A DNA stretch of 64,000 bases, taken from NCBI GenBank assembly GCA_019915135.1, contig JAHLMK010000019.1, forward strand, positions 62,001 through 126,000, given 5' to 3'. How positions within the stretch are numbered: the first letter of the stretch is position 1; every line of letters starts with the position of its first letter. Positions 1 to 11,531 of the stretch are shown here, piece by piece. The position numbers and the translations under genes were made by a program. The stretch is from Strobilurus pachycystidiatus. Lineage: Eukaryota > Basidiomycota > Agaricomycetes > Agaricales > Physalacriaceae. Below the pieces are notes generated by a model. The model was not told the DNA's origin. It made no database searches and saw only the letters and a list, made by a program, of their open reading frames with translations.

Positions 1-1495
1 GCCGTAGGGTGGAAGTCCAGATTCTCGACCTCTACTCGCACGTCAAAGCCAAGAAGCTTTATGAAACCTACATCTTTGTTGCTCCCCCGCGTACCATGTC
101 AGCTTCGTCGAACGCAAAGAGATATAGCGCCGCAGACATCAATGTGGCTGTCAGCGCTGCATTTTTCGGCGCCGACATTGCTTTGCTTCGCCATTTCTGG
201 ACTGCGCTGATGCGTACGTTCTTTCCTACGCTGAACCACGGTACGTGTTGTCCTGAGCCTTAGATCCTTCATTATCTCACAATGCCAAAGGAACTATCAG
301 CGACGAATTATCACGGAAAGGAACCGCTCCGCTCAACAGTGCTGGTCAACACAGCAACGCGACCAGCGATGCCAGATACGCCCCGGAAAAGAATTTCTAC
401 GCATCGGGTTACCATGTTGTGTCCTTCGAGTATCAGCTTCCTGTGTCCGTGGCGGTCCATCGTTTCCTTGGATTTGTTAAACTGGCTCGCACTCAATCGA
501 GCGAAGAAGCCAAGGATGAGGATTCGAGGATCCCTCACGCTGCAGAGCTGTGCCAATCGCTTGTTTACAGCGCAATGGCTGGACACACCACACAAGTGAA
601 GAAGGGCATTTTTGCGCGGTCCTTTCTAGCCCACTTCGACGCCAGAATTTTGACTAGCGACATGGTTTGCGCTGTCGTGGCGGCCCTGGGTGCTCCACGC
701 TTCGCAGCCTTTGACTTCGACGCTGTTCAAGCACTTACTACCAGCCAGGTTGCGGCCGGCTTGGCACTGGTAAGTCATGATTGCCGCCGATAGCATGATC
801 TGATCAGGATGGCCTAGGTACGATACGCCATCGGTGAATGGGAGAGCGGAAAGGGGTACTCTCGTTCTGCTCTCTGGGAAGGACTTGTCCGAGGAATTCC
901 GGATCTGAGGCACAAAGACTTGGTAGCGAACTTACAGCAGCAGATGGAGCAGGTCAAGGCAAAGAGTCCCGAAGTATGGATGGAACTAGCCAGGAAAGTT
1001 CACGATAATGCGGTCCGTGGTACCAACACCGGTCATATGACCATGGTTTCGGACGCAGTGTTCGACATCGGAGACGCCTTTACTGATATTGAAGTACCCG
1101 TTAGAGCTTTCACGGTTGCCAAGAAGGCAGTCAGGTAAGCCACAAGTCGGAAGCTCTGTATCATCCATAACATCATTGACAGAAAGCGCAAACGCGCAGA
1201 CTCAGAAAGCGAAAGTAGCGAGGATGAGGAAGATACGGAAACGGACACGTCAGAGGATGAAAACGACGATGTAGATCTGTTCGGGGATGACGATGCGGAT
1301 CTGTTCGGGTCAGATGACGAGGAGCTCTTCGGGTCAGACGACGATGGCGACGACGAAGTCAACAATGTGGATTTGTTCGGGTCACTCTTCGGGTCAGACG
1401 ACAATGGCGGCGACAATGGCGGCGACGATGACGATGATGACAGCGACGATGACGACGATGGCAGCGACTATGGCGGCGACGACGACGGCGTTTGA
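1..1495 (+). CDS. 3' part of an uncharacterised gene with a highly acidic C-terminal tail
   Basis: The reading frame is open at the left edge, so the start lies outside the window. Three introns restore one frame: 241-290, 770-817 and 1135-1182 (48-50 nt, GT-AG). The spliced protein has a mostly helical body. Its last 100 or so residues are an Asp/Glu/Ser-rich tail with a KRKR stretch at the start and repeated DLFG(S/D)DD units, ending at the TGA at 1493-1495. The acidic tail and basic patch suggest a nuclear or nucleolar protein, but I recognise no domain. The next gene rightward is a UTP10-like nucleolar gene, which proves nothing about this one. Confident that it is a gene, not of its function. 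Confidence 0.7.
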
Positions 1496-2041
1496 TTGAG
1501 GTGGGGTACGTCAAGATGTAACGTTCACAAACCCAATGCAATCGTTCCATGCCAAAGCCAGCTTCATTCGTGTGAAGGCGTAATTCTTGTGTTCGTTTTC
1601 AACGACCGAAACAGCATAAATAGAATGATGCATTATTTGCTTGCACCGCAACGAGTTCACAGAGATTCAAATGACCTACGAGTCCATGTTAAACATACGC
1701 GTATCGTGAAGAATGGTGTCCCGGCGGCTTTATCTCTTCCCGCGAACAACATGATTGTCTGAAAGGTACAGGGGAATCTCGCACCTTGTGAGCCTATCTG
1801 TCGATGCAAAGGGTGGTAGACGAAGAAGGAGCAGGGGAGAGTCTGCAAGTAACCGGTCAATTAACGCAGACCCAATCGTCCGCCTTGGTGTCGGAATAGC
1901 CCGATCTCAAATATGCGCTTCGGCTATTCGTTTCTCGATTGCTGGTGCGTGTTCCAGACTGCATACATGCTTCGGGTTAGGAAAGAAAACAACAGGGGAA
2001 GGCCCTTCCCCTTGACAGGAAGGGGCGCGGTTTCGCCTCAG
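1496..2041. other. intergenic, nothing recognised
   Basis: This is the downstream flank of the acidic-tail gene. I see no ORF with coding character, no RNA gene and no repeat here. Confidence 0.4.
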
Positions 2042-2615
2042 TCGCTAGTGGCAGCGTCGTCGTCGGACGGCGGAGGCGCCAAGTCGGAGAGATTGTCATC
2101 CTCGTCGCCCATAACCAGGCGTAGTAGCGCGGTGATATCAAAGTTGACCCGTACTGGCTCTCCTAGCGATGGAGGAGCCATGGGCTAGAAAACAGCGCGT
2201 CAAAAGAGTCCAAGGCAGAGAGGAGAGCAACAAGAAGTGGAGAGTTTGTAAAGATGACAACCGACGCAGCCATTCGCGATGTCCGAGCTCGGCACGCGTC
2301 TGACAGCACCGACGTCCTCAGAGCACCCGTCAAAGACGAGTGCAATGAGCAGAAGAGGGACAAGAAAGGGAGAACAGAAGTAGAACAGAAAAACACGCAC
2401 TGGGGCGCGTTTTGGACCAAGTGTTGATGATGGTGAGAAGACGCGCTTGGACCTGTGGACGGGGGCGTCGGTCACAGCCGCTGAGAGGGCGGGCGAGGAA
2501 AGAGGAAACGTACGTCTTCAATGACCCGCTCATGGGTGCTGATGATGCTCCCGTCTTCGAGCTTATGCTGGGTGAGGGAGATCGGCTCTATCGACCGTGC
2601 CATGTGGGTGCTCAT
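2042..2615 (-). pseudogene. possible small two-exon gene or relic with an LGEPV motif
   Basis: On the minus strand an ATG near 2612 opens a short exon (MSTHMARSIEPISLTQHKLE...) ending at a GT near 2513. After a long gap, a second exon follows a CTAG 3' splice site near 2189 and reads MAPPSLGEPVRVNFDITALL, then an acidic tail to about 2042. The second piece resembles a segment at 32348-32520 (minus), which reads FALGEPVVVDIDVTDLLKL before an acidic stretch. Two occurrences in different contexts suggest a repeated, probably transposon-associated gene. The exon join is my inference. Function unknown. Confidence 0.3.
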
Positions 2616-2854
2616 CGTCGCGTGCGCTGTCGTCCGGGTCGTAGCGGTGGGTCTGGTCGTCGTGGGCGTGGTTGAGCAGGTATGCGCGATGGTGGCAGGA
2701 AGCAAGTGGCCGTTGCGTGGAGCGTCCTGGCTGCTGCTGCCGAGTGTTGGGTGCTCGTTTGGTGACAGCGAGCGGACGGCGGCGGTAGTCCTGAGCGATG
2801 GCAGGACGCGACGACGACGAGCAGCGAATCGTCGTCGTGGTCAGAGAGCAAGAT

Positions 2855-2901
2855 GGGGAATGCCGAGGATCCCACCTAAAGTGGGATCCTCGGCATTCCC
2901 C
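2855..2901. repeat. perfect 21-bp inverted repeat with 5-nt loop
   Basis: Positions 2855-2875 and 2881-2901 are exact reverse complements around the loop CTAAA. The stem starts GGGGAATGCCGAGG. It lies just left of the point where UTP10 homology begins, so it could mark a transposon end or a rearrangement junction. No gene product is implied. Confidence 0.85.
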
Positions 2902-3048
2902 GATGACGTCTTCCGGCCTTAGGATTTGTGAAACCCCAAGGCTGAAACACGTCATTCTGTCCTAAACCTCGACAACGACTTCACCGCCTTTTGCTCAACG
3001 TTACTTCGAATGGTCGCCACTCAGACTCGAACCACTTCACCGCCATGA

Positions 3049-6000
3049 CCGACGTTAACCCTGCGGGAGAGGACCAGCACAAATCGTGTCTCGGAAGCGT
3101 TCAAATCTACCTCCTCGGCAGTCGATTTTCAGACCATCCTCCCCTCCCTTCTCGTCGCGCTCCAGTCACCGAGTCTCAAAATTCGTGAATCCGCTCTCCA
3201 GTGTCTCACTGTCATGTCAGAGAGCACACAGGGCAAGTTGGAACGCGTCTACGCGTTTGATAGTATCTACGGCGCTAGTGCGAGTATGTGTTCCTATCAT
3301 GCTGTGACCCGACGTACCCATTAACGACGATGGTAGGCCAATTACTGTACCTCTCTCAAGAGGATCTCACCAAGTACCTTGCCGCGCTGGTGGATCACCG
3401 GGATCATCACCTCCACGATCCTAGCTATGTTATCATCTTCCATCAAGAGTACTTGACACAATCGAAGACTGACAAGCGGAAGGCGGCGGAGTGAGTTCCA
3501 GAATACTGTGCTTTCGCTATAGATGCTGACATATCTGCAGTCACAAACGCAACATTATTTCTTGTCTTTCGTCGCATGTCAACGCAGCACCTTCGCGTTC
3601 CCGACATTCGCTCCTCAGGATTGTTACGCCGATTATCGATGATTCGAAGGCGACGATGCTTCAGCTCTGTGTGAAGGAACTTCTCTTGACGTCAGCAGAG
3701 ACACTCCAGGAAACTTACGGACACAACACTCCGGACTTCGTGGTCTTGGTCGCATCTGTCTTTGATATCACTGCCCACAAGGATCTCAGCGCCAACAAGG
3801 ATGGCGCATGGTCGTCATATTGTGACCTTCTGGCGTACCTGGTCAAGTCCAGTATGTCGCCATCTCCGCCTCTTCTTGTTAGCTTTCTAATAGTTTTGTA
3901 GCCTACCGTTCGGCGACGAATCTTATACTTCAGAACCTCGAGCGTGGCCTGTTCAAGGCTCTGACTGCTGGCCGTCAATTTGAGCTTTGTGACCTCCTAC
4001 TGGAATTGAGCAATATGATCAAGACGTGGTACGTCTCTCCCACAATAAACAAATTTCCGCTCATCATACCAACAGCATACGACTGTACGAAAGTCCTTGT
4101 CGCTCTATTGATTGAGCCTGTTCTTATCGTGAAGCTGCTGCAAGCTTATCAACCGGATCCTGTCGACGCTCCTCCGTCCGCCAAGCGTCCTCGAGTCTCT
4201 ACTGAGTACGTCTTATCTCACTTCCGTGACGAGAGCTCTTTTGACCTTCCTCAGCACGTCGGAGGAGACACTCCCCAAGCTAAGCGTACTCGCAGAAGTT
4301 TTAGCGGCCGCCTCCCTTCCCGGCTCCTTCGACCTCATCGTGGCGCTCGTGCAAGCCTTGAACAACGTTTTTCAAGCCTCGACGACTTCGGATGTCGTTG
4401 ACGTTGTCTTCATCGAGCAATCGTTGATGTCAGCCGTTGCCACCGCCGCAGACAAAGTCACGGTATGCAGCTCATCATCATCACTAACTCTGGGATCCTT
4501 ATATTTCATTAGGAAGTGCCGAACTTGTCGCCTGGTGCGATCCGCTTGGAAGTTTTGGTTGACTTGATTTGGAGTGAGTTTCATCTCATTTGTACAGAGA
4601 CTAGTTCCTGATGTGGCATCACCTAGCTGCCAACAACCCACAGACCTTCCAGCAGGCCTTGTTGTTAATGGCTACCCTCGCGCGTCTCACTCCCGAATCG
4701 GTCCTGCACAATATCATGCCCGTCACATGTTCATGGGATCCAAAGTCTTCCACCGCGATGACACTTACAGTTTCACTGTCGTTCAGAAGGTTCGTTGTCT
4801 TTCTACTTGTTCTGTAAAAGTGCCTTATCGTTTTGGCAGACAATCGACAATATCGTGCCCGTGATGGTGGCTTCGCTCAAGAGCTCTCACAAGTCCCGAA
4901 TGGAGCTCCTACTTGGATCACGCGAGTTCCTGCGTGTCTTCTCCGATGCGGCAAACCATATTCCTCGACACCGTCGTACAAAGTGCGTTGGTTCTGTTCC
5001 TCTTTCTAATCCGGCTGTTCAATTTCCTTCTTTTCGCAGCTTCTTCGTCCACCTCGTCAACGTCCTTGGACCGGATGATTATTTACTACCAGTGTGCCTG
5101 CTACTGGTGGAGAAGGCGGCGAATCGCGTCGTACGCCAGAGCGCTGAGGAGGCGAAGAGCACTTTTGCGTTACTATGGCGGTGTACTCCAGAATTCCGTA
5201 AGTGTGGTCTATGCGTCTTTGGGTTGAGCTAAAGTCGTCAACCCAATAGGTTCTCACCGAAATGATCCTGGAAAGTCAACGCCTAGCTCGCCGCATTACT
5301 GATTCCGAAAACCTCCAACCGACTTTCATGGATGATCATCTGTGAGTGGCTCCCCAAAACTTCCTTCACTTTTTGAGCTTTTTGACGAACCGTGCTTGTT
5401 AGCAACGAGGAACACTCGACTTCTGTCATCACTGCATTCAAACGCCGAGCACAAGCGGTACTGGCCTTCGTTGGGTACGCAGTCAAGGCCGTATCAGGCG
5501 TCAGTTCTTCTTCGTCGGAGTCGTCCCTCGTCTCCTTGCTCGTCGTCATGTCCACCTTCAAGAGCGGCCAGGGAGCAGATGGCCGCGTAGATGACATCAA
5601 TAAGGTCGCCCGTGCATCGCTGGACAAGACATTGAGAGTGATGTCCGCGCTGGATTACATTGAGTCTACGACGAATATGCTCCAGTCGTCGGAGCAGATG
5701 GTGTGTCAATTTCACTTCTTGTATCGAATATCGTTCACTCAGTACCTCCATAGGTCCAGATCGGCGCCTTGGACCTGCTCGCGGAACGCCTCCCACAGGT
5801 ATCGGACCACGTCCGCCAAGCGTCCACGGAGAATTTGGTCAAGATAATTCACCGCATCAAGGACTTCCTCACTGCGCATCCAGGCAGCGCCGTTGCCGTC
5901 TCTGCGTTCCGGAGTTTGAAGACCATAGGGGACGGACTCTGGAATCCGCCGCTGGGGAAATAGTTCCGCTCATGCTCTCTGCGGTCGCTGGACGGAAGAT

Positions 6001-7621
6001 GGCCGTACATGCCCTCCCGGCGTTAGCGCCTTTCGCGTATGTTGTCTCGATGCGATTTGGAAGGAAGTTTAGTGAACTGACCTATTTCACAGGTCGAGAT
6101 TAGGACCGAGGATCATACCAGTCTTCCGCGAAATCGTCACTCTGTTGCGATCCTTCAGGATGGTCTTGATGGTATAGCACCTGCCACATCCCTTTTCATT
6201 CAGTTTCTCATTGAAATCTCCTCACTAGATTTGTCTGTCGAGGCGACGAACGTTCTACACGGACTTTTGACGTCGATCCCTACCTTCTGGGCATCTGGGG
6301 AGATATCACAAGTGATCATGCTCTACATCACTCAACGGCCGAAGGATGCTTCCTTGCCTTCCCTCGTCAAGGCTATTACCCAGCGCGCACCGGAAAAGGT
6401 AGTCATACCGACGATGGCGCAGACTTGATCTGCGCTTCTCAAGTCTTCAACTTCTTCTGTGGGTGATATGAGCTCCTGGATGGATCGTTAACTGATAAAT
6501 GACATTTGAACCTACAGGACAACTACGATTTTGTTCTTTGAGGCGGTCCGAAGGGCTCTGCGCACGTCTAGCAAGGTTGTAGTCCAAGAGAACTTGAGGG
6601 CTATCTTCCGCATGTTCTTGGAAGCGTTCGATGTAGTCGATGTTGATGGTGGGGTGAGTTGTTTTCGTCGTCTTTTCTTCGAGTCGGTTCTCTAATATTG
6701 GTTTGAAGCTCGACTTCAAGGCGCCTGCTATCATCGCGTTCACGGAGTTCGTTGTGAACATCAACGAGAACACGTTCCGGCCTCTGTTCAGGCGCTTGTA
6801 TGATTGGGCGTTTGTCAGTAGTACAGGTACGTGCTCTAATCGAGTGCATGGACTTTTCTTAATCTCGACGTAGACGAGAAGCAAAAGGTCGTGTTCTGTC
6901 TAGCCTTCTCGGCCCTATTGGACTACTTCAAGGTATGCCTTCGGACGACTCATCGACGTGTTGTACCTAATCTACACACTCCAAGGGTTTGATGTCGCCG
7001 TACATATCCTTCGTCCTGGAAGAATTCGTCGCCTACTGGAAAGCTGCATCGGCGTCGGACCCCACGTTGTGGTCCTGCATCCTCACGACGGTCACGAAGA
7101 GTATGGTGCATGATGATGGGGGTATGGCTTAATACGACTCATGCTAGGTGGTCTGACTAACTCCCTTGCAATAGCCTTCTGGCAAGACGACAAGATCAAG
7201 CAGGTCTACGCTCCACTTATCGCGCAAGTACCAGTGGGTGCTCAACAGCCAGAGGAGAGCAAGGCGTTGTTGCAAGAGACGCTATGTGCGGTCGTGGATA
7301 ACACTACGGACGACCTGCTCTTGAAATCGATCAACGTGGATGTGTTGATGCACACTCGCTCAGAGGACGTGCAAGTCCGTCTGTTCGCTCTACTGTGCTC
7401 GAAGGCTATCTGGCACGCGCATGGCGGAAAGCTACTCGGTCAGTCCATCCCGTCACAATCTAGTTTTTGAAGCCAACTGACAATTGTCGATAGGGTTCGT
7501 TGCTGAGACTTCGACGTTTATCGCAGAATGTAGTGAGGATGAAAACGATATGGTCTGTCGGGAGGCCTTGAACTTGAAGACGACCATCGAGAGTGTCGCC
7601 GGAACTATACATGGCCTGTGA
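3049..7621 (+). pseudogene. UTP10: UTP10 (HEATR1/BP28-like) copy lacking its N-terminal part, with several frameshifts
   Basis: UTP10 is a large HEAT-repeat component of the U3 snoRNP (SSU processome), needed for 18S rRNA maturation in the nucleolus. HEAT-like segments, the family block VFHRDDTYSF with TIDNIVPVMV, and the typical C-terminus (TSTFIAECSEDEND) identify it. Introns include 3284-3336, 3491-3540 and 3852-3901, and many later ones of about 50 nt. The family is roughly 1800-2000 aa; here only the C-terminal two thirds or so is present, since 1496-3048 cannot hold the rest. Homology jumps frame near 4110, near 4730 (between MPV and FMGSKVF) and near 5930 (between SLKTIG and RTLESAAG). 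A TGA at 3046-3048 closes the frame upstream. Either this is a decayed duplicate or the assembly has indel errors. Identification is secure; gene status is not. Confidence 0.75.
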
Positions 7622-7741
7622 ATTAGTCTTACTAGTGTATCCTAGACGTATTCGAAGTTGTTGTACGGTTACCATAAATTTGGGGCGAGTAAAGATGCAG
7701 CATGCCAAATCCGGCAGAATTCTTCTTCGACCTGCACCACG

Positions 7742-9191
7742 ATGAGCGACTACGTGCCGTCCATCGACGACCTGCGCGTCAAGCTCTGCTACATCTGCCG
7801 CGACGAGGAGCTCTTTGATCGTACTCCCGCCTTCGCGCCCAACGCCAACGTTTCTGACAGCGCCAATCCACAGGTCCCGAGAACCCGCCTCGAGTCTGGA
7901 TCCACCCATGCCGCTGTGCCCTCATCGCGCACAAGACCTGCCTCCTCGACTGGATACAGTCCGCACAGACGCGCGGGGACGCGGCGGCGAAGAATGCGAC
8001 GAAGTGTCCGCAGTGTGGGACGAACTACGAGATTGAGAGCAGGAATCCGCTGATTCTGCGGGTGCTGAACTGGGCGAGCCGCCAGATGCCCCGCTTGGGC
8101 GTGGTGTTTTTGGGTGCGGGCTTCCTGGGGCTGACGGCGTCCGTGGCAGTAGGGATATATCTGTTGCTCACGAGCTATGGCGCGCATGCCATCAAGCTGT
8201 TCTTTGGGGAGGAGTGAGTCCTGTCTATCTACGCCTCGAGACTGGCGCTGACGATGCGCAGGGTGTTTGAATTCGTGATGACCGACGACCCGAAGAACTG
8301 GCCAATCATGGCGTACATCCAGCTCCCGCTCATTCCTCTGAACCTGGTCGTGTCCCAGCTGTCCTCATATTCGCCTCTCATGCATCCCATACTCTCATGC
8401 ATTTCCTTCACCCCATCCCTCAACACTCTTCACCTCAGCGCCAAGCAGCTTCCCGCCATTGCCTCGCTCTGGCCGCCCTCGCCCTCACTCAGCTCAATTA
8501 TCCTAATTCCGCTCTCCACAAGCCTGTACCACCGCGTCTATCACCGCATCTCGCAAAGAGTGCTCGGCACAGGAGAAATAGAAGACTACGACGACGATGC
8601 GCCGCCCAGGCGGGTCGTCGACGCCAACGCAGGCAATGCAGCCGCCGAAGACGCAGACGCTCGCCCCGCCGTCGACATTGGTGACAACCACGCCCGATTC
8701 GTCTTCTCGTTGCCCGACCGCCTCGGGTGGCAGATTGCCACCGCGCTCCTCATACCCACCATCGCGAACACATTGGACTATTCCTCCTCCACCTGTCCAA
8801 GCGCGCGCCTCTCCTGCGCCAGTTCCTCGGCGTCCAGCCACACTGGAAGAAGTCAGCGCTCTCGCTCCCGTTGTACTGGATGAACAAGTATGGCGGCAAG
8901 GCGCATCTTTGGCTGGTGTTCAGGGCGTTTTGGGGCGGTGTGAGTCTGTGGGCGCAGTTGCATCCTGTTTGGTGGCGAAATTTGCTGTATCATGGTGTCT
9001 TTGCGGTGGTACGTTCCGTTAGTGTCTCTGTCTTCCCTCGCTCATGTGGTGATTTACAGGCGCGCGATTGCCTTCAAACACTGTACAGGTGGCTGGTGAC
9101 GCGGGAACGCAAATCGAGGAAGTTCAAGGATATGCCGGTCACGGATACGGACCCGGCGAATTTGGATCTCATTGCTGCTGAGAATGTATAG
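7742..9191 (+). CDS. RING-CH (MARCH-type) membrane E3 ubiquitin ligase, with an apparent 1-nt frameshift
   Basis: The ATG at 7742 gives MSDYVPSIDDLRVKLCYICR. With an intron at about 7820-7873 the RING-CH finger is complete: CYIC, then PCRCALIAHKTC (C-x-C-x4-H-x2-C), then KCPQC. Hydrophobic helices follow (VVFLGAGFLGLTASVAVGIYLLL and others), so this is probably an endomembrane E3 ligase. Introns lie at about 8215-8270 and 9009-9059, the latter restoring VARDCLQTLYRW. Around 8770-8777 the coding frame shifts: NTL in one frame and LFLLHLSKRAPLLRQFLGV in the next. One missing G in the TTGG run would restore it. The C-terminus, ending at the TAG at 9189-9191, is otherwise well formed. The shift is either an assembly error or a recent lesion. 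Confidence 0.75.
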
Positions 9192-9275
9192 TCTAGTGAT
9201 TTAAATCTAACCCATCTACTCATTGCATTGAAATTGGTTTCTTGTCTGTACCGCAGGAAAACACTTCCAGCACAT

Positions 9276-9512
9276 CTATTCATCGTCGCCGCAACTTGAA
9301 CACAGTTGAAGTACTTTTACCGTTGATATGTCCTCCGTGTATGGGACAATGCCGAGAAATTTGAATTCCTCTAGGTCACTGGAGTCGTAGACATCGATAA
9401 TCAGCCACTGAACGAACTTCGCGGGCTCGCCAGAAGGCAGCATTGAACGGGGGACATGAAAACCCTGGTATAATTTGTGCCTTCCAAGCACGGGCTCGCT
9501 TTGAAGTGCCAC
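9276..9512 (-). CDS. short hypothetical ORF, possibly one exon of a minus-strand gene
   Basis: The 78-codon frame includes the stretch EPAKFVQWLIIDVYDSSDL and has a plausible amino acid mix. It resembles a C-terminal piece of the uncharacterised small proteins common in agarics. I could not join it convincingly to upstream exons, and no domain is recognised. It converges tail to tail with the RING-CH gene, about 90 bp away. Confidence 0.25.
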   Translation of the reverse strand: MALQSEPVLGRHKLYQGFHVPRSMLPSGEPAKFVQWLIIDVYDSSDLEEFKFLGIVPYTEDISTVKVLQLCSSCGDDE

Positions 9513-10041
9513 AACTCATAAGTAGGACGGAAGAGCATGAGGATGGTCAGAACGGAGAGTCCTTCCCACCTGTTTACTTGTGGTGATGAGGAGATGAAGG
9601 AAGGAACCCTCGTCCCGTCACTATCCCGCGGCCGTGGGAGGACACGAGGACACCAGGCTGTAAATCACGTTCCAGTGGGCGCAGGTGGGCGCCCATCTCG
9701 CACGATGCGATCCATTGGCGCTGGGAAAGAGGAAGGTGCTTATATGTTATACAAAACAATTCAACACATTTATTCTTCCTTCCTTCTACGCGGAAAATGT
9801 GCCAAGTAAACCAAACGGTGGTATAAAAGTAACAGTATCGGTGACAACAATGATTAAGTAATGCTAGTGTCCAACGATGCGAAAAGGTATACAAATGTTG
9901 TTGGTCGTGTAGCGGAAAAAATAACCCAATACCAGATCGATAAAGCCGCAAAAGTCCATCCGAGAAATCCATCGAAGCAGCGGAATAAAGATCGTGATAG
10001 GTATAATAATGGTTTACTGGCCGAACAAATCGCCACGACGT
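9513..10041. other. intergenic or intronic, nothing recognised
   Basis: Overlapping short frames on both strands, none with convincing coding character. It may include introns or UTR of the minus-strand genes on either side. Confidence 0.3.
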
Positions 10042-10830
10042 TTACGCGCAAACATGAATTGCATCGGGAGCCTCTTCATGCGATGCGTGAGACCAGATGG
10101 TTGCATCTTGTCCGTCGCGCAGGGCAAATGCGCGGCTATGTAGAATGCGTGAGCCCGCGTACACACCAAGAAGACGGCGTAACATACCTTGATGGATAAT
10201 CTGCTCCAGGATGACTTTGTCGTTGTCCTGGTCGTCGTCGTCGTCTTCTGGTTCCGTCGTAATGCAAATGTCCGAATCGGCATCCGAGTCCGAGTCCGAG
10301 TACAAGTCGCCGTCCATATCATGATCGACATCTGGACCACCAACATTGTAGGGCGGAGTCGAGGTTACACAGAGTGCATCGGGGTGTATGAATGCGACGG
10401 GCGACATTGTGAACTTTCCAAAGACACTGCGATTGGCCACGTTTAGCACAAAGACTATAGTCGAAGAGGCGGAATGGGGCCTGACGGAGATTTCGGAACG
10501 TCAATGGATACGAGTCCGTTTACGTTCTGGCGCCACTTTTGGATGTAGGACACGTTGGCGGGGTTTCTCCTTTCATCGGTGGCGGGTGTTGGTACACTGG
10601 AATGACAAGTCAGAGTCCACACCTACGAAAGATATCGATACACTCACTTGTTAAATAACGCAGCAGAAGGTTTGGAGGTCCGCATCGTATATATGCTCCG
10701 ACATGCGTCTCAGAGGACGTCCTTCAAGAATGCATCGCGTTTCATAGCGTTTGTCTAGACGGCTGGCGTCGACGGTGGCGTTCGTGGTGGTGTTCATGGT
10801 CATGGTCTTGTCGACAAAAAAAGGAGTGTT
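10042..10830 (-). CDS. hypothetical acidic protein gene, probably spliced
   Basis: A minus-strand start near 10803 (MTMNTTTNATVDASRLDKR) leads to a predicted donor near 10647. The next plausible exon (about 10450-10200) reads VANRSVFGKFTMSPVAFIHP, then the acidic run DSDSDADSD and a DDDDDQD stretch, ending in DKVILEQIIHQG. The exons are inferred from frame and composition only. No domain recognised. The acidic run is low-complexity and may inflate the coding signal. Confidence 0.3.
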
Positions 10831-11531
10831 CAAGTTACAGTTGAGTTACCAAACTAACGGGAGATGAGGGATGGAACAAAAGCGACAGGCTATTCAAAAC
10901 ATACCCTTATAACACTCCGCCACTTCCTTTTGTAAAGAACAATAATCAATTAATCAACACATAAAAAAACAAAAAGACGATCCCCGATGGGGAAGATGGT
11001 TCGTGCTGTTCAAGTCTAGACTCCGTCTCCAAGCTGCGTCCAATTTCAGTGCGTGCTGGGAGCACCGAGCTGCCCAGCCGATTTCGACGAATCTTGCCAG
11101 AGAACCTAGCGGATGGAGCTAGGTCGGATTTTCGCGTCGGGGCTCCCAGTGCCCACGTTGCGCCGTCTAACAGAACGTCGGCTTACATTCGACCTCATGG
11201 CGTTGCCAGTGGACCTACATTGATTGAAATTTACTCGTCCTAGTCCTTCGTTCGGCGACAATCATGATGAAAACAAGACCGCTTTGTGTCGTGGGGGGAT
11301 AGCATCATAGGTTGCCCAGCTCGCTGATCGTAGGTGAAGACAAGTGCAACAAGGTCAAAGGTAGGATGATGATGGTTTGGTTGTGGAAAGTGCCGAAAAG
11401 CCTTGTGTGGCGGTGCTGCTGCCGCGGTCAGGCGCGTAATCAAAACAGTTGGCAACTTGACTTGCTACCACGACGATCGTCTTGAACGCAGCCTCATTCT
11501 ACGAGGCGAAACAAATTTGAATGCATGCGAA
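10831..11531. other. intergenic region between divergent genes
   Basis: Separates the minus-strand hypothetical gene from the plus-strand F-box gene. I see no RNA gene or repeat. It presumably holds both promoters, but I could not place elements. Confidence 0.4.
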
